A stretch of 64,000 nt of DNA, taken from an uncultured Pseudoflavonifractor sp. (GTDB taxonomy: Bacteria > Bacillota > Clostridia > Oscillospirales > Oscillospiraceae). A program made the position numbers and the translations under genes. Under the pieces are notes generated by a model that worked only from the letters and a program-made list of their open reading frames with translations, did not search any database and was not told where the DNA came from. Position 1 is the stretch's first letter. The number at the start of each line of letters is the position of its first letter. Shown one piece after another: positions 52,312 to 61,540 of the stretch. The stretch lies in the NCBI RefSeq assembly GCF_944387275.1, contig NZ_CALXEG010000002.1:62001-126000 (forward strand). Reading direction: 5' to 3'.

Positions 52312-55300
52312 GTGCAAGACTTTACCACAAGGAAGCAGCCCGCAGGGCTGTATGATCCGAGATTTGAGCATGATAACTGCGGTATCGGCGCCGTGGTGGA
52401 CATCAAGGGCCGCAAGAGCCACAAGACCATCGACGATGCGCTGCAGATCGTGGAACATCTGGAACACCGCGCCGGTAAGGACGCCGAGGGCAAAACCGGC
52501 GACGGCGTGGGCATTCTGTTGCAGATCGGCCACAAGTTCTTCACCAAGGTGGCGGCGGAAGCCGGCATCACTCTGGGCGGAGAGCGGGAGTACGGCGTGG
52601 GCATGTTCTTTTTCCCGCAGGAAGAACTGCGCCGCAATCAGGCCAAGAAGCTGTTTGAGATCGTCTGCCGCAAGGAGGGGCTGAACTTCCTGGGCTGGCG
52701 TGCCGTGCCGGTGTGCCCCGAGATTCTGGGCCACAAGGCCCGCTCCTGCATGCCCAGCATCTGGCAGGGCTTTGTGGAAAAGCCCGCCCGTGTGCAGCCC
52801 GGCCTGGACTTTGACCGCCGCCTGTACGTGGCCCGCCGGGTCTTTGAGCAGTCCAGCTCCGAGACCTACGTGTGCAGCCTGTCCAGCCGGACCATTGTGT
52901 ACAAGGGCATGTTCCTGGTGAAGGAGCTGCGCCTGTTCTACCCCGACCTGCAGGACACCGACTATGAATCCGCCATCGGCATGGTGCACAGCCGGTTCTC
53001 CACCAACACGGCGCCCAGCTGGAACCGCGCCCACCCCAACCGTATGATCCTGCACAACGGCGAGATCAACACCATCCGAGGCAACGTGGACACCATGCTG
53101 GCCCGGGAGGAGAGCATCTCCAGCAACTGCCTGAAGGACGACATGGCCAAGGTGCTGCCCATTGTGAACCAGGACGGCAGCGACTCCGCCATGCTGGACA
53201 ACACCCTGGAATTCATGGTCATGAACGGCATGGAGCTGCCCCTGGCCGTGATGGTGACCATCCCCGAGCCCTGGAGCAACAACGACAGCATGGACCCCAA
53301 GAAGCGCGCCTTCTACCAGTACTACGCCACCATGCTGGAGCCCTGGGACGGCCCCGCGTCCATCCTCTTCTCCGACGGCGATGTGATGGGCGCCGTGCTG
53401 GACCGCAACGGTCTGCGCCCCTCCCGCTACTATATCACCCGTGACGGCCGCCTGATCCTCTCCAGCGAGGTGGGTGTGCTGGATGTGGACCCGGCCGAGG
53501 TGGTCTCCCGTGACCGTCTGCGCCCCGGAAAGATGCTGCTGGTGGACACCGTGAAGGGCGAACTGGTGGACGACGAGCGCCTGAAGGCGGACTACGCCAA
53601 CCGCCAGCCCTACGGCGAGTGGCTGGACCGCAACCTGGTCACCCTGAAGGAGCTGAAGATCCCCAACCACCGTCCGCCTGAGCCCAGCCCCCAGGAGCTG
53701 GTCCAGCTGCAGAAGGCCTTCGGCTACCGGTATGAGGACGTGACCACCATGATCCTCCCCATGGCCAAGAACGGCGCCGAACCCTCCGGCGCCATGGGCG
53801 TGGACACCCCGCTGGCCGTGCTCAGCCACACCCATCCCCCGCTGTTTGATTACTTCAAGCAGATGTTCGCCCAGGTCACCAACCCGCCCATCGACGCCCT
53901 GCGTGAGAAGGTCATCACCTCCACCACCGTGTATGTGGGTGCCCAGGGCAACCTGCTGGAGGAGAGCAGCGAGAACTGCAAGGTCCTGAAGATCAACAAT
54001 CCCATCCTGACCGAGACCGACGTGCTGAAGCTGAAGGCCATGAATGTGCCCGGCTTCAAGGTGCAGACCGTCTCTATCTGCTACTATAAGAACACCGATC
54101 TGGAAAAGGCCATTGAGCGGCTGTTTGTGGAAGTGGACCGGGCCTACCGTGACGGCGCCAACATCCTGATCCTCTCCGACCGGGAGATCGACGAATACCA
54201 TGTGGCCATCCCCAGCCTGCTGGCCGTGGGCGCTGTCTCAAAGTACCTGGTGCGCACCAAGAAGCGCACCGCCATGGCCCTGGTGCTGGAGAGCGGCGAA
54301 CCCCGCCTGGTCCATGACTTTGCCACCCTGCTGGGCTACGGCGCCTGCGCCATCAACCCCTATCTGGCACAGCAGACCATCCGCCAGCTCATCGACGAGA
54401 AGCTGCTGGACAAGGACTACTACGCCGCCGTGGAGGACTACAACCACGCCGTGCTGGCCGGCATCGTGAAGATTGCGTCCAAGATGGGCATTTCCACCAT
54501 CCAGTCCTACCAGGGCAGCCAGATCTTTGAGGCGCTGGGCATCAGCAAGGAAGTGGTGGACAAGTACTTCACCAATACCGTCACCCGTGTGGGCGGCATC
54601 ACCCTGAAGGACATCCAGGACGACCTGGAGGAGCGCCATCAGAAGGCCTACGATCCCCTGGGCCTGGGCACCGACACTGAGCTGCCCAGCCTGGGCCTGC
54701 ACAAGTTCCGCAGCGGTCCCCAGGCGGAACAGCACCTTTATAACCCCCAGACCATCCATCTGCTGCAGCAGGCCTGCTGGACCGGCGACTACTCCAAGTT
54801 CAAGGCCTACACCCAGGCCATCGACAACACCGGCTCCGATGAGATGCACCTGCGCAGCCTGCTGACCTTCCGCTATCCCGAGCAGGGCGTGCCCATCGAC
54901 GAGGTGGAGAGCGTGGACAGCCTGGTCCGCCGCTTCAAGACCGCCGCCATGAGCTACGGCGCCCTGTCCGCCGAGGCCCACGAGTGTATGGCCATTGCCA
55001 TGAACCGCCTGGGCGGCAAGAGCAACACCGGCGAAGGCGGCGAAGCGGAAGAGCGCTTCGGCACCGAACGCAACTCCGCCATCAAGCAGGTGGCCTCCGC
55101 CCGTTTCGGCGTCACCAGCAAGTACCTGGTCTCCGCCAGCGAGATCCAGATCAAGATGGCCCAGGGCGCCAAGCCCGGCGAGGGCGGCCAGCTGCCCGGC
55201 AGCAAGGTCTATCCCTGGGTTGCCAAGACCCGCCACTCCACCACCGGCGTGGGCCTGATCTCCCCCCCGCCTCACCACGACATCTACTCCATCGAGGACC

Positions 55301-56862
55301 TGGCTCAGCTGATCTATGACCTGAAGTGCGCCAACCGCAAGGCTGCCATCAACGTCAAGCTGGTCAGTGAAGCCGGTGTCGGCACCATTGCCGCCGGTGT
55401 TGCCAAGGCCGGCGCCGAGGTCATCCTGATCTCCGGCTTTGACGGCGGCACCGGCGCCGCGCCCAACAACTCCATCCACAGCGCCGGCCTGCCCTGGGAA
55501 CTGGGCATCGCCGAGGCCCATCAGTGCCTGATCATGAACGGCCTGCGCAGCCGTGTTCGCATTGAGGCGGACAGCAAGCTGATGAGCGGCCGGGATGTGG
55601 CCATTGCCGCCATGCTGGGCGCCGAAGAATTCGGTTTCGGCACCGGTCCCCTGGTGGCCATGGGCTGCGTGATGATGCGTGTGTGCAACCTGGATACCTG
55701 CCCCATGGGCATCTGTACCCAGAACCCCGAGCTGCGCCGCAACTTCAAGGGCAAGCCGGAATACGTCATGAACTTCATGCGGTTTATGGCCCAGGAACTG
55801 CGGGAGTACATGGCCCGTCTGGGTGTGCGCCGTCTGGAAGACCTGGTGGGCCGCACCGACCTGCTGGCCATCAAGGAAGAGCCTGCCGGCAGCCGCGCCA
55901 GCGAGCTGGACCTGACCCCGCTGCTGAGCAACCCCCTCATCGAGAACAGCAGCATCCATTTCCAGCCCGAGGACGTTTACAACTTCGGCCTGGAAAAGAC
56001 CCCCGACATGAAGATCCTGATGAAGAAGTTCAAGAAGAGCTTCGATATGGACGAGCCCAAGCCGGCCCGGGTGGAGCTGACCGTGGGCAATACCGACCGC
56101 GCCTTCGGCACCATCTTCGGCAGCGAGATCACCGCCAAGTTCGGCAACACCCTGCCCGATGATACCTTCCATGTGCTGTGCCACGGCTTTGGCGGCCAGA
56201 GCTTCGGCGCGTTCCTGCCCAAGGGCCTGACCCTGGAGCTGGAAGGCGACTGCAACGACTACCTGGGCAAGGGCCTGTCCGGCGGCGAAATCGTGGTCTA
56301 TCCGCCCAAGAGCGTGACCTACGACCGCAGCCAGAATATTGTCATCGGCAACGTGGCCCTGTACGGCGCCACCAGCGGCAAGGCTTTCATCAACGGCGTG
56401 GCCGGCGAACGCTTCTGCGTGCGTAACTCCGGCGCCACCGCCGTGGTGGAGGGCGTGGGCGACCATGGCTGCGAATATATGACCGGCGGCACCGTGGTGG
56501 TGCTGGGCAAGACCGGCAAGAACTTTGCGGCCGGTATGAGCGGCGGCATCGCCTACGTTCTGGACGAGGACTGGGATCTCTACCAGCGAGTCAACAAAGA
56601 CATGGTCAGCATGGAACCCGTGGAACACAAATACGATGTGGCTCTGCTGAAAGATCTGATCCGCGAACATGTGGAGCGCACCGGTTCGCCCCGCGGCAAA
56701 CAGATTCTCGATGACTTCGGGTCTTATCTGCCGCGCTTCAAGAAGGTCCTGCCTCATGATTACGACAAGATGCTGCGCCTGATCGCCCAGATGGAAGAGA
56801 AGGGCGAGGACAGCGAGCAGGCCCAGATTGAAGCCTTCTACGCGATGAAGAATGCCAAATAA
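52312..56862 (+). CDS. gltB: Glutamate synthase large subunit
   Basis: 1516 residues with a GTG start (GGAGAAG upstream). A propeptide of about 21 residues precedes the nucleophile Cys in FEHDNCGIGAV, which must be exposed by cleavage for glutamine amide transfer. Then come the central domain, the FMN-binding barrel (PGEGGQLPGSKVYPWVAKTR; GFDGGTGAAP) with the 3Fe-4S cysteines in VCNLDTCPMGIC (about 1123) and the C-terminal beta-helix (about 1240-1500; GGEIVVYPP, TGGTVVVLGKTG). With GltD it forms two glutamates from glutamine and 2-oxoglutarate. The transcript is probably controlled by the leader terminator. Confidence 0.97.
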   Translation: MQDFTTRKQPAGLYDPRFEHDNCGIGAVVDIKGRKSHKTIDDALQIVEHLEHRAGKDAEGKTGDGVGILLQIGHKFFTKVAAEAGITLGGEREYGVGMFFFPQEELRRNQAKKLFEIVCRKEGLNFLGWRAVPVCPEILGHKARSCMPSIWQGFVEKPARVQPGLDFDRRLYVARRVFEQSSSETYVCSLSSRTIVYKGMFLVKELRLFYPDLQDTDYESAIGMVHSRFSTNTAPSWNRAHPNRMILHNGEINTIRGNVDTMLAREESISSNCLKDDMAKVLPIVNQDGSDSAMLDNTLEFMVMNGMELPLAVMVTIPEPWSNNDSMDPKKRAFYQYYATMLEPWDGPASILFSDGDVMGAVLDRNGLRPSRYYITRDGRLILSSEVGVLDVDPAEVVSRDRLRPGKMLLVDTVKGELVDDERLKADYANRQPYGEWLDRNLVTLKELKIPNHRPPEPSPQELVQLQKAFGYRYEDVTTMILPMAKNGAEPSGAMGVDTPLAVLSHTHPPLFDYFKQMFAQVTNPPIDALREKVITSTTVYVGAQGNLLEESSENCKVLKINNPILTETDVLKLKAMNVPGFKVQTVSICYYKNTDLEKAIERLFVEVDRAYRDGANILILSDREIDEYHVAIPSLLAVGAVSKYLVRTKKRTAMALVLESGEPRLVHDFATLLGYGACAINPYLAQQTIRQLIDEKLLDKDYYAAVEDYNHAVLAGIVKIASKMGISTIQSYQGSQIFEALGISKEVVDKYFTNTVTRVGGITLKDIQDDLEERHQKAYDPLGLGTDTELPSLGLHKFRSGPQAEQHLYNPQTIHLLQQACWTGDYSKFKAYTQAIDNTGSDEMHLRSLLTFRYPEQGVPIDEVESVDSLVRRFKTAAMSYGALSAEAHECMAIAMNRLGGKSNTGEGGEAEERFGTERNSAIKQVASARFGVTSKYLVSASEIQIKMAQGAKPGEGGQLPGSKVYPWVAKTRHSTTGVGLISPPPHHDIYSIEDLAQLIYDLKCANRKAAINVKLVSEAGVGTIAAGVAKAGAEVILISGFDGGTGAAPNNSIHSAGLPWELGIAEAHQCLIMNGLRSRVRIEADSKLMSGRDVAIAAMLGAEEFGFGTGPLVAMGCVMMRVCNLDTCPMGICTQNPELRRNFKGKPEYVMNFMRFMAQELREYMARLGVRRLEDLVGRTDLLAIKEEPAGSRASELDLTPLLSNPLIENSSIHFQPEDVYNFGLEKTPDMKILMKKFKKSFDMDEPKPARVELTVGNTDRAFGTIFGSEITAKFGNTLPDDTFHVLCHGFGGQSFGAFLPKGLTLELEGDCNDYLGKGLSGGEIVVYPPKSVTYDRSQNIVIGNVALYGATSGKAFINGVAGERFCVRNSGATAVVEGVGDHGCEYMTGGTVVVLGKTGKNFAAGMSGGIAYVLDEDWDLYQRVNKDMVSMEPVEHKYDVALLKDLIREHVERTGSPRGKQILDDFGSYLPRFKKVLPHDYDKMLRLIAQMEEKGEDSEQAQIEAFYAMKNAK

Positions 56863-56874
56863 GGAGGGCTAACC

Positions 56875-58356
56875 ATGGGAAAACTGACTGGATTTTTGGA
56901 GATTAAGCGGCAGACCAGCACCGAGCTGCCGCCCGAAGAACGCATTTGCAACTTTAACGAATTTCATATTCCCCTGCCCTCTGATGAACAGCAGGCCCAG
57001 GGCGCCCGCTGCATGGACTGCGGCGTGCCCTTCTGCCAGAGCGGCATGATGGTGGGCGGCATGGCCAGCGGCTGCCCGCTGAACAACCTGATCCCCGAGT
57101 GGAACGATCTGGTGTACCAGGGCCGCTGGGACCTGGCGCTCCATCGCCTGCGGGCCACCAACCTGTTCCCTGAGTTTACCAGCCGGGTCTGCCCCGCACT
57201 GTGTGAGGCGGCCTGCACCTGCGGTATGGCCACGGGCAACCCCGTCACCGTGAAGGAGAACGAACACGCCATTGTGGAGTACGGCTATGCCCATGGCCTC
57301 ATCCAGCCCACCCCGCCCGCTGTCCGCACCGGCAAGAGCGTGGCCGTGGTAGGTTCCGGCCCTTCCGGCCTGTCTGCGGCCGAACTGCTGAACCGCCGCG
57401 GTCACAGCGTGACCGTCTTTGAGCGGGAAGACCGTGTAGGCGGCCTGCTGATGTACGGCATCCCCAACATGAAGCTGGAGAAGTCCGCCATCGACCGCCG
57501 TGTGGCCATCATGAAGGCGGAGGGCATCGAGTTTGTGCTGAATACCAACGTGGGTGTGGATATCAGCAAAGAAGAACTTGCCAGCCGTTATGATGCCGTG
57601 GTGCTGTGCTGCGGCGCCAAGCAGGCCCGCGACCTGTCTGTTCCCGGCCGTGAAGCCGAAGGCATCTACTTTGCTGTGGACTACCTGACCAGCGTGACCC
57701 GCAGCCTTCTGGACTCCAACTTTGCCGATGGCCGCGCCATCTCTGCCGAGGGCAAACGTGTGCTGGTCATCGGCGGCGGCGATACCGGCAACGACTGCGT
57801 GGGCACTGCCATCCGCCAGCACTGCGCCGATGTGCTGCAGCTGGAAATGATGCCCTGCCCGCCGGTCCAGCGCGCGCCCGGCAATGCCTGGCCGGAGTGG
57901 CCCAAGGTCCTCAAGACCGACTATGGCCAGCAGGAAGCCATCGCCATGTTCGGCCGCGATCCCCGCGTCTATCAGACCACGGTGAAGGAATTCCTGAAGG
58001 GGGAGGACGGCCGGGTCTGCGGCGCCGTGATCTCCAAGCTGGAGAGCCGTGTAGTGGACGAAGCCACCGGCCGCCGCGCCATGGTCCCCACCGGCGAGGA
58101 AGAGACGGTGGAGTGCGAGCTGGTTCTGATTGCCGCCGGCTTTACCGGCTGCGAGAGCTACACTGCCGAGGCTTTCGGCCTGGAACTGACGCCCCGCGGC
58201 TGTGTAGCCGACCACAACTTTGCCACCAATGTTCCCAACGTCTTCGCCTGCGGCGACATGCGCCGCGGCCAGAGCCTGGTTGTCTGGGCCCTGCGTGAAG
58301 GCCGCGATACGGCCGCTGTGGTGGACCGTTTCCTGATGGGATATACGAACCTGTAA
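56875..58356 (+). CDS. gltD: Glutamate synthase small subunit
   Basis: 493 residues, 12 bases after gltB, with AAGGAGG before the ATG. The N-terminal cysteine motifs for 4Fe-4S clusters are CMDCGVPFC and [11 protein letters not shown], with a further Cys group [13 protein letters not shown]. The FAD site is [17 protein letters not shown] (about 157) and the NADPH site [17 protein letters not shown] (about 298). The subunit passes electrons from NADPH to the large subunit. It is the second gene of gltBD, closed by a terminator. Confidence 0.97.
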   Translation: MGKLTGFLEIKRQTSTELPPEERICNFNEFHIPLPSDEQQAQGARCMDCGVPFCQSGMMVGGMASGCPLNNLIPEWNDLVYQGRWDLALHRLRATNLFPEFTSRVCPALCEAACTCGMATGNPVTVKENEHAIVEYGYAHGLIQPTPPAVRTGKSVAVVGSGPSGLSAAELLNRRGHSVTVFEREDRVGGLLMYGIPNMKLEKSAIDRRVAIMKAEGIEFVLNTNVGVDISKEELASRYDAVVLCCGAKQARDLSVPGREAEGIYFAVDYLTSVTRSLLDSNFADGRAISAEGKRVLVIGGGDTGNDCVGTAIRQHCADVLQLEMMPCPPVQRAPGNAWPEWPKVLKTDYGQQEAIAMFGRDPRVYQTTVKEFLKGEDGRVCGAVISKLESRVVDEATGRRAMVPTGEEETVECELVLIAAGFTGCESYTAEAFGLELTPRGCVADHNFATNVPNVFACGDMRRGQSLVVWALREGRDTAAVVDRFLMGYTNL

Positions 58357-58374
58357 TCCCGCAATAAAACGCAC

Positions 58375-58420
58375 AGAGCGCCTCTGCGTTGCCTTTCCGG
58401 CGGCGCAGAGGCGCTCTTTT
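58375..58420 (+). terminator. Terminator of gltBD
   Basis: AGAGCGCCTCTGCG (58375-58388) pairs with CGCAGAGGCGCTCT (58404-58417), then TTT. Confidence 0.9.
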
Positions 58421-58650
58421 AAAAATTGCGGTGAACAGTTTTGAAGACGCGCTCTAGTCTGCGTCTAAAGCCCAGCCCGAGCCCAGCGCAGCGGGTCCGC
58501 TTTGGAGAGGGGGAGCAGCAGAATGAGCTTGCTCCGACGAGGAACATCGAAACACTATAGAGGCTTCTGTGTCCGGCGCAAAAGCGTACCAGACACCCGT
58601 GCTGAAAATGTCATCCGAAGAAGTGATATAATACTCAATTACACCTTCGA
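58421..58650. other. Intergenic region downstream of gltD
   Basis: Mixed-composition DNA with no supported gene; a minus-strand frame (58454-58741) is open but lacks start signals. The whole gene-free gap is 58357-58739. Confidence 0.4.
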
Positions 58651-58679
58651 TTGTTGGGACTGTGAGAGTTTGGTATAAT
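58651..58679 (+). promoter_or_regulatory. Promoter of the GNAT gene
   Basis: TTGTTG (58651-58656), 17 bases, TATAAT (58674-58679). Confidence 0.75.
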
Positions 58680-58739
58680 AAAGATAAAATTGAGGATGTG
58701 CTATGAGAGATGCAGAAGAGATTTCGTGAGGTGACCCGC

Positions 58740-59240
58740 ATGAAGGCGAACCTGTATGAACATGTGGAGTTTCATTCGGCAGAGGTGGAAGATGCTCCGG
58801 CAATCGCACAGCTTCGCAAAAAAATATGGTCGACCACCTATCGAGGGATTTATCCAGATGAGATGATTGAACAGTTTGATTTGGAATGGCATACGCAGAA
58901 AGATGCCCAGCGAATTCAAAATCCAGACGATGCGGTCTATTTAATTAAGCGGGAAGAGCGAGTCATTGGCTACATCACCCTCCATAACAGCCAACCTCCG
59001 CACTTGTTGTCCCTCTATCTGGAAGATGAATTCCAAAACTGCGGCATCGGACATAAAGCAATGGAGTTTGTAAAGATCCATTTCAAGGCACAAGGAGCGA
59101 AGCGTTTTACCTGCCAGTGCCAGCCGGATAATGCGCATGCTATGGCCTTTTATCAGCGCAATGGAGGGAAAGTGGTCAAACAGGATTTGAATAATGAGGA
59201 GAGCTGGCAGAATTCCGTGACGTTTCAATTTGATGTGTGA
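58740..59240 (+). CDS. GNAT-family N-acetyltransferase
   Basis: 166 residues from MKANLYEHVEFHSAEVED; GAGGTG lies six bases upstream, though an ATG ten codons earlier is possible. The conserved GNAT core is LLSLYLEDEFQNCGIGHKAMEF (acetyl-CoA loop Q/N-x-G-I-G) with the C-terminal NAHAMAFYQRNGGKVV motif; the early stretch KIWSTTYRGIYPDEMIEQF is typical of the YesJ/Acetyltransf_1 group. The substrate is unknown. It is lower in GC than gltBD. It is the last chromosomal gene before the integrated element. Confidence 0.88.
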   Translation: MKANLYEHVEFHSAEVEDAPAIAQLRKKIWSTTYRGIYPDEMIEQFDLEWHTQKDAQRIQNPDDAVYLIKREERVIGYITLHNSQPPHLLSLYLEDEFQNCGIGHKAMEFVKIHFKAQGAKRFTCQCQPDNAHAMAFYQRNGGKVVKQDLNNEESWQNSVTFQFDV

Positions 59241-59252
59241 AACACAGCATAA

Positions 59253-59300
59253 AAACAAATCCGAACCCATCGCCGACCGGCGCAAGGTTCGGATTTGTTT
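59253..59300. terminator. Terminator between GNAT gene and the attachment site
   Basis: AAACAAATCCGAACC (59253-59267) pairs with GGTTCGGATTTGTTT (59286-59300). On the minus strand it directly follows the tRNA 3' end, so it was probably the tRNA terminator. Confidence 0.85.
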
Positions 59301-59304
59301 TGTT

Positions 59305-59333
59305 TGGTGACCCAGCGGGGACTCGAACCCCGT
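59305..59333 (-). repeat. tRNA 3' fragment, probable left attachment site
   Basis: Minus strand: a T-arm CGGGG-TTCGAGT-CCCCG, the acceptor 3' strand CTGGGTC, A and CCA. No matching 5' acceptor (GACCCAG), D-arm or anticodon arm is found within 100 bases, so this is a fragment and not a tRNA gene. Confidence 0.8.
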
Positions 59334-59360
59334 AACAAAATAAGGGTTAATCCACTGGTA

Positions 59361-60407
59361 TTACTCACTCTTACCTGTTTCTGTGTGTAAAATCGTGTGT
59401 AAAAGTGCATCAAAGTAGCTATCAACCTGGTGGGAGACTTTTGCCTGTTCAGCGCTCATTGTGTGCTGATAGACAGTCTTGAGCATATTGTCCGTGGCGT
59501 GGCCCATCCGCTCCTGAGCGTAGCGATTTGGCACGCCAAGCGCCAGCATTACAGATGCGTTAATGTGCCGGAGATCGTGAAAGCGGTAGTGCTGCACACC
59601 TGCGCGCTTGCAAATGGTCTGGAACCGGCAGTACAGAGCCCGGCGGGACAACTCCACGATGTGGTCGCCGCGCTTGGGGCGGGCATCTATCAGCTCCCTG
59701 ATATGAGCAGGGAGCGGCAGATCCCGCTGAGAGCTGTAGGTCTTTGTGGTCTTTTCGCCCTCGTCCACCAGGGCGTGGCGGATGTGAAGGACATCGCCGT
59801 CCACGTCGATCCAGCGCAGGCCCAGAATTTCGCTCATTCTCAGGCCAAGCCAGACAGCCAACATGACGGGCAGCTCATTTTCCGTTCCGACACATGCGGC
59901 CATGATGGCCTGGATGTCATCGGTTGAGGGGACAGCTGCCTCATAACGCTTTTTTTGCGGTAGTGTAGTCCTGAGGGCGAAGTCCGGATAGTACATCTCC
60001 AGCGCGGCGGAGAGGAGGCCGTGGGCATTGCGAACGCTCTTGGGTGACTTCTCCCGGGCCATGGCGTTGATAGAGCGCTGGACACGCTCTTGAGTCAGGG
60101 CGGCCAGTACCACCGGCATGAGATCCTGGAGCGCGTTCTTGCGGATGCGCTTGTATCCGGCGATGGTGGCGGGGGATAACACCGAGTCCTTGCTCTCGAT
60201 ATAGCGGTCTATCATCTCGCCCACGGTCATGGATGCCGGCGACTTGTGCTCCTGAAGGATGCCGTTTTTGATGGCCAGGGCTTTTGCGTGGGCCACTTCC
60301 GGGTCATCGTCCACTACGCTGATCCGCCTGCCCTGCACCATGACCTGGCAGCGCCAGGAGCCGGATGGCAGCCGTACCGGCGTTGGATTTTTCAATTTTT
60401 TTGCCAC
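59361..60407 (-). CDS. Tyrosine-family site-specific integrase
   Basis: 348 residues. The GTG start at 60407 has AGGAGG six bases upstream; an ATG two bases earlier is out of frame. The N-terminal arm-binding domain (VAKKLKNPTPVRLPSGSW) and SAM-like core-binding domain (MTVGEMIDRYIESKD) precede the catalytic part. That part has LGLRMSEILGLRW (catalytic Arg), HDLRHINASVMLA (His-x-x-Arg) and MGHATDNMLKTVYQHTM (nucleophile Tyr). The stop lies 27 bases from the tRNA fragment, the standard place of an integrase beside its attachment site. Confidence 0.95.
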   Translation of the reverse strand: MAKKLKNPTPVRLPSGSWRCQVMVQGRRISVVDDDPEVAHAKALAIKNGILQEHKSPASMTVGEMIDRYIESKDSVLSPATIAGYKRIRKNALQDLMPVVLAALTQERVQRSINAMAREKSPKSVRNAHGLLSAALEMYYPDFALRTTLPQKKRYEAAVPSTDDIQAIMAACVGTENELPVMLAVWLGLRMSEILGLRWIDVDGDVLHIRHALVDEGEKTTKTYSSQRDLPLPAHIRELIDARPKRGDHIVELSRRALYCRFQTICKRAGVQHYRFHDLRHINASVMLALGVPNRYAQERMGHATDNMLKTVYQHTMSAEQAKVSHQVDSYFDALLHTILHTETGKSE

Positions 60408-60470
60408 ATGGCACCTCCTAGAGCAACCGCCCCCGGCCGGATGGCTGAGGGCGGTTTTGGTATTCGTGGG

Positions 60471-60496
60471 CAAATCCGCAAGCGCTTGCGGATTTG
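60471..60496. repeat. Perfect 26-bp palindrome between integrase and cargo gene
   Basis: Each arm is CAAATCCGCAAGC and its reverse complement with no loop. It could be a protein-binding site (recombination directionality, repressor) or a terminator stem for the cargo gene; there is no T run. Confidence 0.75.
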
Positions 60497-60500
60497 GGGT

Positions 60501-60517
60501 GTGTACAAGTCGGACAC
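60501..60517. repeat. 17-bp inverted repeat, copy 1 (upstream of int)
   Basis: GTGTACAAGTCGGACAC, one mismatch from copy 2 at 61411-61427. It lies one base past the cargo gene stop and about 94 bases upstream of the integrase start. Confidence 0.75.
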
Positions 60518-60518
60518 G

Positions 60519-61391
60519 CTAATCGGCAATATCTCCGTCATCCTTCTTAAAACATTTAGTACATGGAGACATGCCGTTTTTAAGAGCCCACGAGATCGGA
60601 ATATCCTTAACAATGCGTTTATTGCACTTCGGATTTGCATGATAAAGATATCCGCTTGCGGCAACGTATACTTTTTGCTCGTCTTTTGGATATGGGATTT
60701 TTATGTTGCACTCAAGACAACACCAATAGTACGGTTTCCCATACACCTGCCCTGTTTCAACAACCTTTGCAATTAAAGGGATACCGGCCTTTACTTGGTT
60801 TACTATTTCAGAGAATTCTAAAGATAGCTCTTCTGAAAGAGGACACCACCCAAACTGTTGACCTTTTGAATCCAGCAACGCAATACTTTCGTCTGGACAA
60901 GATTCCTCCGCGTGATATACAAGTGTTACGATATCACCTTGGCTAAAACGAGAGATAATTTCTTTGGCAGGGATTCCAAAGTCATGAGACACGCCACTTG
61001 CGTTAAATTGAACGGGAACTTCAAAAAATGCCTGATTACAGCCGATATAATCGTCAAAAGTAGTGTTCTGGGGAGAAATTTTCGGCTGGCATTCAGCTTG
61101 AAGCGCCTTGAGCTTTTTCCAAAACAGTTGGAAGTCCTGCGGATTAATCCAGAAAGTAAAGTATTTTGTACCAGCTTTCCTGTATTTCAGGTCTGAACTC
61201 ATTCCGAGATCGTCTACATACCCGCCTACAAATTGTTCTTCTTTGCCGTTGATTAGAAATATTCCGGGTGAACTGGAGCCAAATGTGACTTCAGCATTGC
61301 GAATAGTTGCCCCGCACTTTGTAAGAAAATCCACGGAAAAAGAGGTGCTTTGATTTTTGCGGGGGCGTATAAGAAAATCAAAAATCCCCAT
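60519..61391 (-). CDS. Cargo protein with HIRAN-like and Cys-rich zinc-binding domains
   Basis: 290 residues from MGIFDFLIRPRKNQS. Residues 1-110 are an unassigned alpha/beta part. Residues about 122-215 fit a HIRAN-like pattern (FEVPVQFNA, QGDIVTLVYHAEESCPDESIAL, QFGWCPLSEELS, KAGIPLIAKVVE); HIRAN domains bind damaged or free DNA ends in known proteins. The C-terminus has WCCLECN, then YLYHANPKC and MSPCTKC, the H-x4-C ... C-x2-C zinc pattern seen in nuclease-associated modules. It is low in GC. It sits between int and cI, a usual place for lysogenic cargo such as exclusion or defence genes, and is bracketed by a 17-bp inverted repeat. Its function is unknown. Confidence 0.75.
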   Translation of the reverse strand: MGIFDFLIRPRKNQSTSFSVDFLTKCGATIRNAEVTFGSSSPGIFLINGKEEQFVGGYVDDLGMSSDLKYRKAGTKYFTFWINPQDFQLFWKKLKALQAECQPKISPQNTTFDDYIGCNQAFFEVPVQFNASGVSHDFGIPAKEIISRFSQGDIVTLVYHAEESCPDESIALLDSKGQQFGWCPLSEELSLEFSEIVNQVKAGIPLIAKVVETGQVYGKPYYWCCLECNIKIPYPKDEQKVYVAASGYLYHANPKCNKRIVKDIPISWALKNGMSPCTKCFKKDDGDIAD

Positions 61392-61410
61392 TGAGACGCA
61401 CCCTTTCAGT

Positions 61411-61427
61411 GTGTCCAAGTCGGACAC
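61411..61427. repeat. 17-bp inverted repeat, copy 2 (upstream of cargo gene)
   Basis: GTGTCCAAGTCGGACAC: perfect six-base arms around a five-base centre, 20 bases upstream of the cargo start. Confidence 0.8.
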
Positions 61428-61458
61428 CAAATTATTTTTTCTTTTTTGCTTAGTTGCA

Positions 61459-61487
61459 TTGCAAGAATAAAACAAATGTTCTATAAT
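61459..61487 (+). promoter_or_regulatory. Promoter of a small plus-strand gene
   Basis: TTGCAA (61459-61464), 17 bases, TATAAT (61482-61487). Confidence 0.75.
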
Positions 61488-61540
61488 AGACATAAATCAC
61501 AGATCATGCACTGCGGGGAAAACTGAGGGGAGGACACGAG

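Noticed and set aside
58454-58741. Minus-strand frame of 95 codons between gltD and the GNAT gene
   Set aside because: No start signal, it runs over the promoter of the opposite gene, and its composition is atypical; kept only as possible decayed DNA.
59305-59400. A complete tRNA gene at the integrase end
   Set aside because: Only the T-arm and acceptor 3' strand are present; the 5' acceptor, D-arm and anticodon arm are missing, so it is an attachment-site fragment.
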